Source of the DNA: Sphaerotilus sp.
GTDB taxonomy: Bacteria; Pseudomonadota; Gammaproteobacteria; Burkholderiales; Burkholderiaceae_C
Reading direction: 5' to 3'
Assembly (NCBI RefSeq): GCF_013299175.1
Contig: NZ_JAAFKF010000030.1
Span: 1 to 38,211, forward strand
DNA: 38,211 nt
Positions 16,763-24,643 of this stretch are shown here, one piece after another; the stretch's first letter is position 1; each line of letters starts with the position of its first letter. A model generated the notes under the pieces. That model ran no database searches. It saw only the letters and a program-made list of their open reading frames with translations, and was not told the origin of the DNA. A program made the translations under genes and the position numbers.

Positions 16763-18091
16763 GTGACCATGGACACTTTTCTCTTCTCCGGCTCCCGCGC
16801 TGCCGCACTGGCGCGGCTGGCCAAGGTCGATGCCCACGCCTACGCCCAGACCCGCAATGCGCTCGACGGCGCCGTCACGGGCCTGTCGCCATGGATCACG
16901 CACGGCATCGCCACGCTGCCGGACGTGCTCGCCGGCATCGCCCGCGCCCAGCCCGCGGATCGGCGCATCGACCCGCAGCACAAGCTGGTGTTCGAGCTGG
17001 GCTGGCGGGCGTACTTCCAGCACGTCTGGACGCACCGCGGCGACGCCATCCTGCGCTCGCTCCACGGTGGCCCGCTGCCCGATGCCGCCTACGCGCACGG
17101 CGTTCCCCTCGACGTGCGCGAAGGCCGCACGGGGCTGCCGGTGATCGACCAGGCGATCCGCACGCTCTACGCCACCGGCACGCTGCACAACCACGCCCGG
17201 CTCTGGCTGGCGAGCTACCTCGTCCACCTGCGCAAGGTGCATTGGCGCAGCGGCGCCGAGTGGCTGGTCGGGCACCTGCTCGACGGCGACGTGGGCAGCA
17301 ACCACCTGAGCTGGCAGTGGGTCGCCGGCACCAGCAGCCAGAAACCCTACCTCTTCAACGCCGACAACGTGGCCCGCCACGCTCCGGCGGCCTGGCACAG
17401 CCCCGGCACCGTGGTGGATTTGTCCTACGAATGGCTCGAACGCCTGGCGCGACAGCCCCGGCCCGTGCCCACGCAGCCCCGCATGGAGGGCGTGACAGAA
17501 CCGGTGCTGCTGCACGGCCCACCCGCCGCACTGGGTTTTCACACCCCGGAGCCGGCGCTGGTGCGCCACCGGCATGTCTGGCTGGTCCACCCCTGGTCGA
17601 TGGGCGAAGTGCCGCCGGATCTGCCGCCGGACACGCTGGTGCTGGCCATGGCCGTGCGCGAGGTCCACGCGGCGCGGCCCTGGAGTGCGGCGCGCTGGCG
17701 CTTCGTCGGCGAACGGCTGGACGAGTTGACGCCGCACCGATGGATCGCCTCCAACCACGACTGGCCGCTGGCCCTGCAAGGAGCGCGCTCGGTACAGACC
17801 GTGGCCAATCTGCACCTGCCGCGCCTGCTGGAGTCCATCGCTGCGACACGCCCTGCCGCCGCGCTCTTCCCCGAGGTGGAGCGGCCCTGCACCTCGTTCT
17901 CGCAGTGGTGGACGCGGGTGTCGCGTGCGCCGTCTGCTGCCCTGCTCACTGCCTTGCAACGCGACCCGACTGGAACACCCGATGACAAACGCTCAGATCC
18001 CCACACCCCGCAGCCCGTCGCCGATGACGCTCGCCCTCGTGACGGGCGCACGCGGTGGCATCGGCCAGCAGGTCTGCCAGCGGCTGCGTGA
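16763..18091 (+). CDS. Photolyase/cryptochrome-like FAD protein lacking the N-terminal antenna domain
   Basis: This 442-residue protein has the photolyase FAD-binding domain at residues 35-210: TGLSPWITHGI near 39, ARLWLASYLVHLRKVHW near 145 and DVGSNHLSWQWVAGT then KPYLFNADN near 176-202. It starts directly with this domain, whereas normal photolyases begin with an alpha/beta antenna domain of about 130 residues. Residues 270-390 (HVWLVHPWSMGE, DTLVLAMAVRE, SAARWRFVGERLDEL, TSFSQWWTRVSR) look like such an alpha/beta domain placed at the C-terminus. The GTG at 16763 is nine bases after AGAGGA; the ATG at 16769 is too distant. The last 40 residues overlap the SDR gene and look like read-through. 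DNA repair or light sensing are both possible. Confidence 0.8.
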   Translation: MTMDTFLFSGSRAAALARLAKVDAHAYAQTRNALDGAVTGLSPWITHGIATLPDVLAGIARAQPADRRIDPQHKLVFELGWRAYFQHVWTHRGDAILRSLHGGPLPDAAYAHGVPLDVREGRTGLPVIDQAIRTLYATGTLHNHARLWLASYLVHLRKVHWRSGAEWLVGHLLDGDVGSNHLSWQWVAGTSSQKPYLFNADNVARHAPAAWHSPGTVVDLSYEWLERLARQPRPVPTQPRMEGVTEPVLLHGPPAALGFHTPEPALVRHRHVWLVHPWSMGEVPPDLPPDTLVLAMAVREVHAARPWSAARWRFVGERLDELTPHRWIASNHDWPLALQGARSVQTVANLHLPRLLESIAATRPAAALFPEVERPCTSFSQWWTRVSRAPSAALLTALQRDPTGTPDDKRSDPHTPQPVADDARPRDGRTRWHRPAGLPAAA

Positions 18092-18758
18092 CGCGGGCGT
18101 CACCGTGGCGGCGGTCGGACGGGGCGGAGAGGGCTTGCTGCAAGTTCCCGCCGACCTGCACATCGCCGCGGACACGTCCACGCCCGAAGGTGCCGCGCTG
18201 GCCATCGCGGCGTGCCGGGAAGCGTTCGGGGTGGTGCCGACCCAGTTGGCGCACTGCGTTGGCAGCACGCTGATCGCGCCGCTGCACCGCACGCGACCGG
18301 AGCAATACCGCGAGGTCTCGCGCGTCAACCTGGACAGCGCCTTCTTCATGCTGGGCGCCTGGGTCGAGGCGCTGCGCACGGCGGGGGTACCGGGGACGGC
18401 GGTGTTCGCCAGCTCGGTGGTTTCGCGCATCGGCGTGGCCAACCACGAGGCGATCGCAGCGGCCAAGGGCGGCGTCGAAGCCCTGGTGCGCGGTGCGGCG
18501 GCGACCTACGCCAGCGCCGGCCTGCGCATCAACGCCGTCGCGCCCGGCATGACCGACACGCCGATGACGGCCGGGATGCTCAAGCTCGACGCGATGCGCG
18601 AAGCCGCCGGCAAGCAGTACCCGCTCGGCGGCGTGCAGCAGGCGAGCGAGGTGGCCGACGTGATGGTGTGGCTGCTGGGGCCGCAGTCCAGCCGCCTCAC
18701 CGGACAGGTGATCGCGGTGGACGGCGGCTTCACGCAGATCCGACCACTGGTGAAGTGA
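17982..18758 (+). CDS. SDR family protein without catalytic tyrosine
   Basis: This short-chain dehydrogenase-like protein has 258 residues. The nucleotide-binding motif TGARGGIG is at 21-28, and the segment RINAVAPGMTDTPM and the C-terminal GQVIAVDGGFTQ are canonical. In the active site S145 and K162 are present, but the tyrosine expected at position 158 is isoleucine (NHEAIAAAK in place of YxxxK), so ordinary SDR catalysis is doubtful. The ATG at 17982 overlaps the photolyase-like gene by 110 bases; a start at 18024 would reduce this to 68. It is probably co-transcribed with that gene. Substrate unknown. Confidence 0.82.
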   Translation: MTNAQIPTPRSPSPMTLALVTGARGGIGQQVCQRLRDAGVTVAAVGRGGEGLLQVPADLHIAADTSTPEGAALAIAACREAFGVVPTQLAHCVGSTLIAPLHRTRPEQYREVSRVNLDSAFFMLGAWVEALRTAGVPGTAVFASSVVSRIGVANHEAIAAAKGGVEALVRGAAATYASAGLRINAVAPGMTDTPMTAGMLKLDAMREAAGKQYPLGGVQQASEVADVMVWLLGPQSSRLTGQVIAVDGGFTQIRPLVK

Positions 18759-18788
18759 CCGGATGCGGAGATCAGCGGCGTACGCGTG

Positions 18789-20114
18789 CTACTTGAACAG
18801 CAGCGTCACCAACCCCAGGCTGATCGACGGAAACGCCAGCAGCGCCAGCAGCCGCAGCACGTCGCTGGCCAGGAAGGGGAACACGCCTTTGTACGTCTCG
18901 TTCATCGACACGTCGCGCGCGATGCCGTTGACGACGTAGACGTTCAGCCCCACGGGTGGTGCCACCATCCCGATCCCCACCGTCATCAGCACCAGGATGC
19001 CGAACCAGATCGCCTTCGGTTCCTGCTCCAGCCCCATCAGCGGCAAGCCCATGATGGCCGGGAACAGCACGGGGATGGTCAGCAGCAGCATCGACAGCTC
19101 GTCCATCACGCAGCCCAGCACCACGTACATCAGCAACACCCCGCCGACGATCCACAGCGGCGACACTGCGAGGTGGCTGACCCACTGCGCCAGCGCCGCC
19201 GGCATCTGCGTCAGCGCCAGCGCCGCGTTCATCATGTCCGCACCGAGGAAGATCATGAACACCATCGCCGAGGTTTCCGCCGTGCCCACGAAGCTGCGCA
19301 CGATGCCGGCGCGGTCCAGCTCGCGCCGCCCGATGCCGGCGAGGAAAGTGCCGACCGTGCCCACCGCCGCGCCTTCCGTCGGCGAGAACAGCCCGCCGTA
19401 GATCCCGCCGAACACCACCAGGAAGATCAGCACGATCGGCCAGATGTTCAGCAGCGCCGCCCACCGCGCCGACCACGCCAGCGGCGCACTCGGCTTGGCC
19501 AGCTCGGGGCGCAGGCGGCAGACGATGGCGATGACCAGCAGGTAGCCCGCCATCGCGATCAGGCCGGGGATGAAGGCCGCGGCGAAGAGCTTGGCGACGT
19601 TCTGCTCCGTCAAGATCGCATAGACCACCAGCGGCACCGAGGGCGGGATCAGGATGCCCAGCGTGCCACCGCAGGCCAGCGTCGCGGTGGACAGCCGGCC
19701 GTGGTAGCCGTTGGCCTTCATCTCGGGATAGGCGACCTGCGTGATCGTGGCCGACGTGGCGACGGACGAGCCGCACACCGCGCCGAACGCCGCCGCTGCC
19801 AGCACCGCCGCCATCGCCAGCCCGCCGCGGATGTGGCCGACAAACGCGGCCGCCGCCTTGAACAGGTCGCGGCTCAATCCACCTTGGGTCGCGAACTGAC
19901 CCATCAGCAGGAACAGCGGGATCACCGACAGGTCGTACACCGTCAGCCGCGCGACGGGGGCGCCCTTGAGCTGGTTGAGCAGCGCCATGTCGTTGGTCAG
20001 CGCCCAGTAGCCGAGCGCACCGGGGATGAACATGGCCGCCGCGATCGGCACGCGCACGGCCATCATCAGCAACATCCCCGCGAACATCAGCAGGCCGATC
20101 GTGGTGGGGGTCAT
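18789..20114 (-). CDS. dctM: TRAP transporter large permease (DctM type)
   Basis: This is the large membrane subunit of a tripartite ATP-independent periplasmic transporter, 441 residues with about 12 hydrophobic segments. The TRAP-specific stretches are visible: VAPPVGLNVYVVNG near residue 380, LIPPSVPLVVYAI near 145 and GAVCGSSVATSATI near 100. The ATG at 20114 overlaps the dctQ stop (ATGA), so the longer open frame upstream is not used. It is the last gene of the Rieske oxygenase-TRAP operon and converges with the SDR gene across 30 bases. Confidence 0.94.
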   Translation of the reverse strand: MTPTTIGLLMFAGMLLMMAVRVPIAAAMFIPGALGYWALTNDMALLNQLKGAPVARLTVYDLSVIPLFLLMGQFATQGGLSRDLFKAAAAFVGHIRGGLAMAAVLAAAAFGAVCGSSVATSATITQVAYPEMKANGYHGRLSTATLACGGTLGILIPPSVPLVVYAILTEQNVAKLFAAAFIPGLIAMAGYLLVIAIVCRLRPELAKPSAPLAWSARWAALLNIWPIVLIFLVVFGGIYGGLFSPTEGAAVGTVGTFLAGIGRRELDRAGIVRSFVGTAETSAMVFMIFLGADMMNAALALTQMPAALAQWVSHLAVSPLWIVGGVLLMYVVLGCVMDELSMLLLTIPVLFPAIMGLPLMGLEQEPKAIWFGILVLMTVGIGMVAPPVGLNVYVVNGIARDVSMNETYKGVFPFLASDVLRLLALLAFPSISLGLVTLLFK

Positions 20115-20599
20115 GCAGCGTGCTCCTCGGGGGTCGCACCCATGCCAGTGAACGCCTGCACCAGCGCGACCACGGCCGTCAGTGCCAGCCCAGGGGCCAG
20201 CAGCGCATAGGCCCACCACATCGGCAGGTCCAGGATCATCGTCGCCTCATGGGCCTCGCGCACCGCCTGCGCACCCACCGCCGTGCGCCACGCCAGCAGC
20301 GCCACCATCAGCGCCAGCAGCACGGCGCCCAGGCCGTCCAGCCCGCGCAGCACCGCAGGCCCCGCCTTCTGGGTGAAGAAGTCCACGATGATGTTGGCCC
20401 GCTGCACCTGCGCCCACGGCAGGCACAGCGAGATGCACAGCGCGATGCCGAACTGCGTCAGCTCGATGTCGCCCTGGATCGGCCGGGACCACAGCGCCCG
20501 CCCGGCGATGCTGACCACCACCATCAGCGCCACCGCCCCGGCGCACAGCCCGCCGAGCACCGCAAACCACCGGGCCAGCCGGGACAGCGCCGCGCTCAT
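20111..20599 (-). CDS. dctQ: TRAP transporter small permease (DctQ type)
   Basis: This is the small four-helix membrane subunit of the TRAP transporter, 162 residues. Hydrophobic segments lie near 10-30, 45-65, 85-105 and 125-150. The GDIELTQFGIALCISLCLPWAQ region and DMPMWW-like LDLPMWWAYALL are typical of DctQ. The ATG at 20599 overlaps the dctP stop by four bases, and its own stop overlaps dctM by four. It works with DctM and the adjacent receptor. Confidence 0.92.
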   Translation of the reverse strand: MSAALSRLARWFAVLGGLCAGAVALMVVVSIAGRALWSRPIQGDIELTQFGIALCISLCLPWAQVQRANIIVDFFTQKAGPAVLRGLDGLGAVLLALMVALLAWRTAVGAQAVREAHEATMILDLPMWWAYALLAPGLALTAVVALVQAFTGMGATPEEHAA

Positions 20600-21630
20600 T
20601 TCTTGTACTTCACGAGCAGGTCACGGGCGTCCTGCAGCAACTGCTTGCCGTTCAGGCCACGCTTGTCCATGTCGGCGGTCCAGTCGTCGTACAGCCCGGC
20701 AGACGCCTTCACCCAGTTGTCCATCTCGGCGAGCGGCAGGCGGTAGAACACGTTGCCGTGCTCGGTGGCGGCCTTGCGCCCCGCCGTCTGGCTGTTGTCC
20801 CAGAGCTTGCCGATGGACTGCGAGTAGGCCGCGCCGCTGTTGTTGTCGATGACCTTCTTCAGCTCGGGGCTGAGGCCGTCGTACTTGGCCTGGTTCATCG
20901 CGAACACGAAGACCGCGCTGTACAAGGCCGGGCGCGAGGGGTCGGTCTCGGTGTGGTACTTGACCATCTCGTGCAGCTTCAGCGAGGGCATCACCTCCCA
21001 CGGCAGCAGGAAGCCGTCGATCGTGCCCTTGCTCACCGCGTCGGGCAGCGCCGGCAGTGGCATGCCCACCGGAGACGCACCCAGCGCCGCCAGCAGCTTG
21101 TTGGTCTGCCGGGTCGGGGCGCGCATCTTCAGGCCCTTGAAATCGGCCAGCGTCTTCACCGGCTTGTCGCGGGTGTGGACATAGCCCTCGTCGTGGACCC
21201 AGGTGGCCAGGATCTTGGTGCCGGGGAATTCCTTGAGCGCGTTCTTCTGCAGGTAGTCCCACGCCGCGCGGGCGCCCACCTCGGCCGAGTTGGTCATGAA
21301 GGGCAGCTCGAACACCTCCATCGCCGGGAAGCGGCCCGCCGTGTAGCCGGGCAGCGTGATGATCACGTCGTCCACGCCGTCCTTCACCCGGTCCACGAGC
21401 TGCGGCGGCGTGCCGCCACCGGACATCGCCGGCAGCACCTGGCACTTCATCTTGCCGGCCGACTCGGCGGCGATCTTGTCGCACCACGGCGCGATGACGT
21501 TGACTGCGGCCATCGCCTGGGTGTTCCAGATGTGGTGGAACTTGAGGGTGACTTCCTGGGCCTGCGCGGCGCCAGCGCCAGCGAGGGCCAAGGCCGCAGC
21601 GGTGGCGGCCAGTCGGAACGGGGTCTTCAT
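20596..21630 (-). CDS. dctP: TRAP transporter substrate-binding protein (DctP type)
   Basis: This is the periplasmic receptor of the TRAP system, 344 residues. The signal peptide MKTPFRLAATAAALALAGAG ends in AQA near residue 24. The mature protein has the DctP-family segments VTLKFHHIWNTQ, LADFKGLKMRAPTR (the arginine-containing ligand site) and PDAVSKGTIDGFLLPWEV. The ATG at 21630 has an AGGAGAC ribosome-binding site. The operon partners, a VanA/VanB-type oxygenase, suggest an aromatic carboxylate as ligand; this is inference. Confidence 0.93.
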   Translation of the reverse strand: MKTPFRLAATAAALALAGAGAAQAQEVTLKFHHIWNTQAMAAVNVIAPWCDKIAAESAGKMKCQVLPAMSGGGTPPQLVDRVKDGVDDVIITLPGYTAGRFPAMEVFELPFMTNSAEVGARAAWDYLQKNALKEFPGTKILATWVHDEGYVHTRDKPVKTLADFKGLKMRAPTRQTNKLLAALGASPVGMPLPALPDAVSKGTIDGFLLPWEVMPSLKLHEMVKYHTETDPSRPALYSAVFVFAMNQAKYDGLSPELKKVIDNNSGAAYSQSIGKLWDNSQTAGRKAATEHGNVFYRLPLAEMDNWVKASAGLYDDWTADMDKRGLNGKQLLQDARDLLVKYKK

Positions 21631-21666
21631 GTCGTTGTCTCCTGTCAGGTTCTGTGGGAATCGAAT

Positions 21667-22692
21667 TCAGTCGGGACGATAGCTACTGTCCAGAACGATA
21701 CAAGCGGGTGTTCCCGACGCCCCGCCCGCCACGCTCGCAACGCGCGACACGCAGGCGCAGATCTGGTGGTTTTCCGCGCGCTGGCCGGGGCTGAGGAACA
21801 CGTCGCGGTGGTCCAGCACGCCGGACTCCACCGCCAGCACGTCCACCGCACACAGCCCGCACTCGCCGCGCCGACAGTCCGCCAGCACCTCGACGCCCGC
21901 CCGCTCCAGCGCCTCCAGCAGCGTGCTGTCCGGCGGCACGTCGAGCGTCAGGCCATGGCGCGGCAGCTTCACCGTGAACGCCTGTGCCGGGTGTTCGCCG
22001 CTGGTGCCGAAGGTCTCGAAGCGCAGGTGGACCGCCGGCCGGCCCGCCTCCCGCCAGACTTGGCGCGTGTGCTGCATCAAGCCGGCCGGGCCGCAGACGT
22101 AGCACTGCGCGTTCGCGGGCAGCGCGGCGATCTCGGCGGCAAGGTCCAGCGTCTGCCCGGCGCCCGTGACAACGGTGCGCAGCCGGTCGCCCAGCGCCTC
22201 GGCCAGCGTGTCGGCGAACACCAGTTCCTCGGCGACACGCGCCACCTGCAGCATCCGCACCCGCACATCACCGCGCAAGGCTGCCCGCTCCGCCAGCGCC
22301 TGCGCCATGCCGACCAACGGGGTCACGCCGATGCCACCGGCCAGCAGCAGCACGTCACGGGCGCGGTGGTCCAGCTCGAAGTGGCTGGCCGGCGCCCCGA
22401 CCCGCAACCGGGCGCCCTCCTCCAGCCGCCACATGGCCCGCGAGCCACCCCGCCCCTGTGGCAGGTGCTTGACCGCGATGCGCCAGACGCCCTCGCCCGG
22501 CAGGCCAATCAGCGAGTAGTGGCGCGGCACCGTGCGCCGCTCGCCCACCGGCACCTCGACCGGCAGGTGGCTGCCCGGTGCGTAGGCGGTGGCGGCACCG
22601 TCGTCAGGGCGCAAGGTGAATTCGCGCACCGTGGGGCTGAGATCGGCGATGCGGTCCACCGTGACAAGGTGGGTCTGCTGGCTGGCTTTCAT
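21667..22692 (-). CDS. VanB-like oxidoreductase (flavin plus 2Fe-2S ferredoxin domains)
   Basis: This reductase of the phthalate dioxygenase reductase/VanB family has 341 residues and passes electrons from NAD(P)H to the Rieske oxygenase of the same operon. It shows the flavin motif RHYSLIG near 78, the nucleotide-binding GGIGVTPLVGM near 137 and CYVCGPAGLM near 220. A C-terminal plant-type ferredoxin domain has CRRGECGLC near 295 and the distant fourth cysteine in QICAC. The ATG at 22692 overlaps the GntR-type stop by four bases. The exact substrate of the pair is unknown; vanillate or a related methoxy- or carboxy-aromatic are candidates. Confidence 0.9.
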   Translation of the reverse strand: MKASQQTHLVTVDRIADLSPTVREFTLRPDDGAATAYAPGSHLPVEVPVGERRTVPRHYSLIGLPGEGVWRIAVKHLPQGRGGSRAMWRLEEGARLRVGAPASHFELDHRARDVLLLAGGIGVTPLVGMAQALAERAALRGDVRVRMLQVARVAEELVFADTLAEALGDRLRTVVTGAGQTLDLAAEIAALPANAQCYVCGPAGLMQHTRQVWREAGRPAVHLRFETFGTSGEHPAQAFTVKLPRHGLTLDVPPDSTLLEALERAGVEVLADCRRGECGLCAVDVLAVESGVLDHRDVFLSPGQRAENHQICACVSRVASVAGGASGTPACIVLDSSYRPD

Positions 22693-23417
22693 GGCGACAA
22701 ACTCCCGTTGAACGATTCATCCACCGCCAGCGCCTCCAGCCGTCGCCGTGCAATGCGGGCGTGTTCGCGCATCAGGGCTTCGGCGCGGCTGCCTTCGCGC
22801 TGGGCAATGGCGTCGAGCACCTGGCGGTGCTGGTCCTGGGCGATGCGCAGCACGTCGCGGCCGGACGGCTGCCCGATCGACACGCCCAGGAATCCATTGG
22901 GCGAGGCAAACGGCAGCCGGCTGGTCCGCAGCAGTTCGCGGCCCAGCAGCGTACTGCCGCACATCCGGCCAAGCAGCGCGTGGAACTCGCCGTTGTGGTG
23001 CTCGTAGGCGGCGAACTCCGGCTCGCCCAGCGTCGGCACACCCAGCGCATCGTCGATCGCTGCCAGACACGCCCGTGCCTCGCCGAGCAAGGCCGCGGCC
23101 ACCCCACGCTCGGCGGCCATGCGCGCCGCCAGTCCTTCGAGCGTGCCGCGCAGCTCGATGGCGTCGCGCACATCCTGCGGGCTGAACTGACGCACCCGGT
23201 AACCGCCACCGGACGCCGCGGCTTCCAGCAATCCCTCCTGCTCCAACCGCAGCAGCGCCGCACGCACTGGCGTGCGCGACACGCCGAGCCGCTCCGCCAG
23301 CGGCACCTCCAGCAGCCGCTCGCCCGGCAGCAGCGCGCCCGAGACGATCAGCTCGCGCAGCCGCTGCTGGGCTTGCGCGGTCTGGCTCGGGGCGATCTCG
23401 GCGTCGGTCATCGCCAT
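22689..23417 (-). CDS. GntR/FadR-type regulator (FCD domain) of the oxygenase-TRAP operon
   Basis: This 242-residue regulator has an N-terminal winged helix (about 12-80; PLAERLGVSRTPVRAALLRLEQEGLL) and a C-terminal all-helical FCD ligand domain. The FCD metal ligands are represented by EFAAYEHHNGEFHALL and by QDQHRQVLDAI, EHARIARRRL. The start at ATG 23417 makes a one-base TGATG overlap with the oxygenase stop. It sits between the oxygenase and its reductase, so it is made with them and likely autoregulates the operon. The TGTAWACA boxes upstream of the oxygenase gene are possible binding sites. Confidence 0.9.
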   Translation of the reverse strand: MAMTDAEIAPSQTAQAQQRLRELIVSGALLPGERLLEVPLAERLGVSRTPVRAALLRLEQEGLLEAAASGGGYRVRQFSPQDVRDAIELRGTLEGLAARMAAERGVAAALLGEARACLAAIDDALGVPTLGEPEFAAYEHHNGEFHALLGRMCGSTLLGRELLRTSRLPFASPNGFLGVSIGQPSGRDVLRIAQDQHRQVLDAIAQREGSRAEALMREHARIARRRLEALAVDESFNGSLSP

Positions 23418-24505
23418 CACACGGCGCGGATCGGGATCACCGGCGCGCTGACCCGCTCCTCGGCGGCGATCTGGCGGTCGATCAGCCGGCGTGCCCACAT
23501 CGATCCGGCGTCGATGTTGAGGTTGCTGAAGCGGTAGCCGGGGTGGGCGTCGATGGCCCGTTGCTGGGCTTCGAGGATCACCTCGTCCTCGCCGAACACA
23601 CGGGTCACGCCCTCGCGCAGTTCGGTGGTGATCTTCTGCTCGGTCAGCAGGTAGTTGCGCGAGAAGGCCCAGAAGTAGAGACAGGTCTTGTCCGTGGACG
23701 GCGTGACCGTGTTGAGCACAAAACCGTTGACGCCTTGCCGACGGTCGCTATCGTGGCCTTCGGACGGGATCGCGCCCGTGCCCGCCTTCGCCACGCCGAC
23801 ATCGATCGCCACCGTACACGGCGCCTCGAAACGGATGATCTGCCAGCGATCGACCGGCCCGGTGTAACCAAGCGCCTGCCGGATCTGCGAGGCCCAGAAC
23901 GGGGGCGCCTCGATGGCGGACATCCAGCGGGTGACGGTGGTAGTGCGGTCGCCGTGGGTGGTGACGAACGGGGCTTCGGCGACTTCGCGGTTGCCAATGG
24001 ACGAGCCGTGGACAAAGGTCTCGTGCGTCAGGTCCATCAGGTTGTCGATCACCAGCCGGTAGTCGCAAGCGACCTCGATCAGCTTGCCGTCGCCGGCCCA
24101 CTCCGGATCGTGGTTCCAGTGCAGATCGGGCACCAGCGCGGGATCGGCCAGCGCCGGATCACCCGGCCAGACCCAGACAAAGCGGTGCCGCTCGACCACC
24201 GGATACGACGGCACGCAGGCCGAAGGGTTGACCGTTTCCTGCGATGGCATGCGGGTGCAGCGGCCTTGCGCGTCGTACACCAGCCCGTGGTAGCCGCACT
24301 CCACCTCGTCGCCCACCAGCCGCCCGAGCGACAGCGGCAGCAGGCGGTGCCAGCAGGCGTTTTCCAGCGCGACAGCCTCGCCCGCCGTGGTGCGGTAAAG
24401 GACCATCTGGCGGTTGGCGATGGTGCGGGGCAGCAGCACGCGCTTGACCTCGTGGTCCCAGGCGGCGGCATACCAAGCGTTGAGCGGGAAGGTGGCAGTG
24501 GACAT
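23417..24505 (-). CDS. VanA-like Rieske oxygenase
   Basis: This is the terminal oxygenase of a Rieske non-haem iron system, 362 residues. The Rieske centre is CWH at C51/H53 and CGYH at C70/H73. The mononuclear iron site is the DLTHETFVH stretch with D158, H161 and H166. The N-terminus FPLNAWYAAAWDHEV is that of the VanA/O-demethylase group. The ATG at 24505 follows an AGGGAG ribosome-binding site. It heads the operon with the GntR regulator, VanB-like reductase and TRAP transporter. Vanillate O-demethylation is the closest known reaction, but the real substrate cannot be told from sequence. Confidence 0.9.
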   Translation of the reverse strand: MSTATFPLNAWYAAAWDHEVKRVLLPRTIANRQMVLYRTTAGEAVALENACWHRLLPLSLGRLVGDEVECGYHGLVYDAQGRCTRMPSQETVNPSACVPSYPVVERHRFVWVWPGDPALADPALVPDLHWNHDPEWAGDGKLIEVACDYRLVIDNLMDLTHETFVHGSSIGNREVAEAPFVTTHGDRTTTVTRWMSAIEAPPFWASQIRQALGYTGPVDRWQIIRFEAPCTVAIDVGVAKAGTGAIPSEGHDSDRRQGVNGFVLNTVTPSTDKTCLYFWAFSRNYLLTEQKITTELREGVTRVFGEDEVILEAQQRAIDAHPGYRFSNLNIDAGSMWARRLIDRQIAAEERVSAPVIPIRAV

Positions 24506-24539
24506 CGGTACTCCCTGAACAGGGGTTGATGTCCGTCAA

Positions 24540-24643
24540 TGTATACACGAAGACCCGAAAATGCACCCGTGTAAACACCAGCACCGGCTTTTCAACTGCT
24601 AACCTGCCTGACTCTCGGAGTTCTCCAGTCCGCCTTGTATACA
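24540..24643. promoter_or_regulatory. Three TGTAWACA boxes upstream of the Rieske oxygenase operon
   Basis: The palindrome TGTATACA occurs at 24540-24547 and at 24636-24643, and the near-copy TGTAAACA lies at 24570-24577. Two lie in the 93-base gap before the oxygenase gene; the third lies inside the end of the upstream GntR gene. GT..AC half-sites of this kind are typical for GntR/FCD repressors. Either of the two GntR proteins encoded nearby could bind them. Confidence 0.5.
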
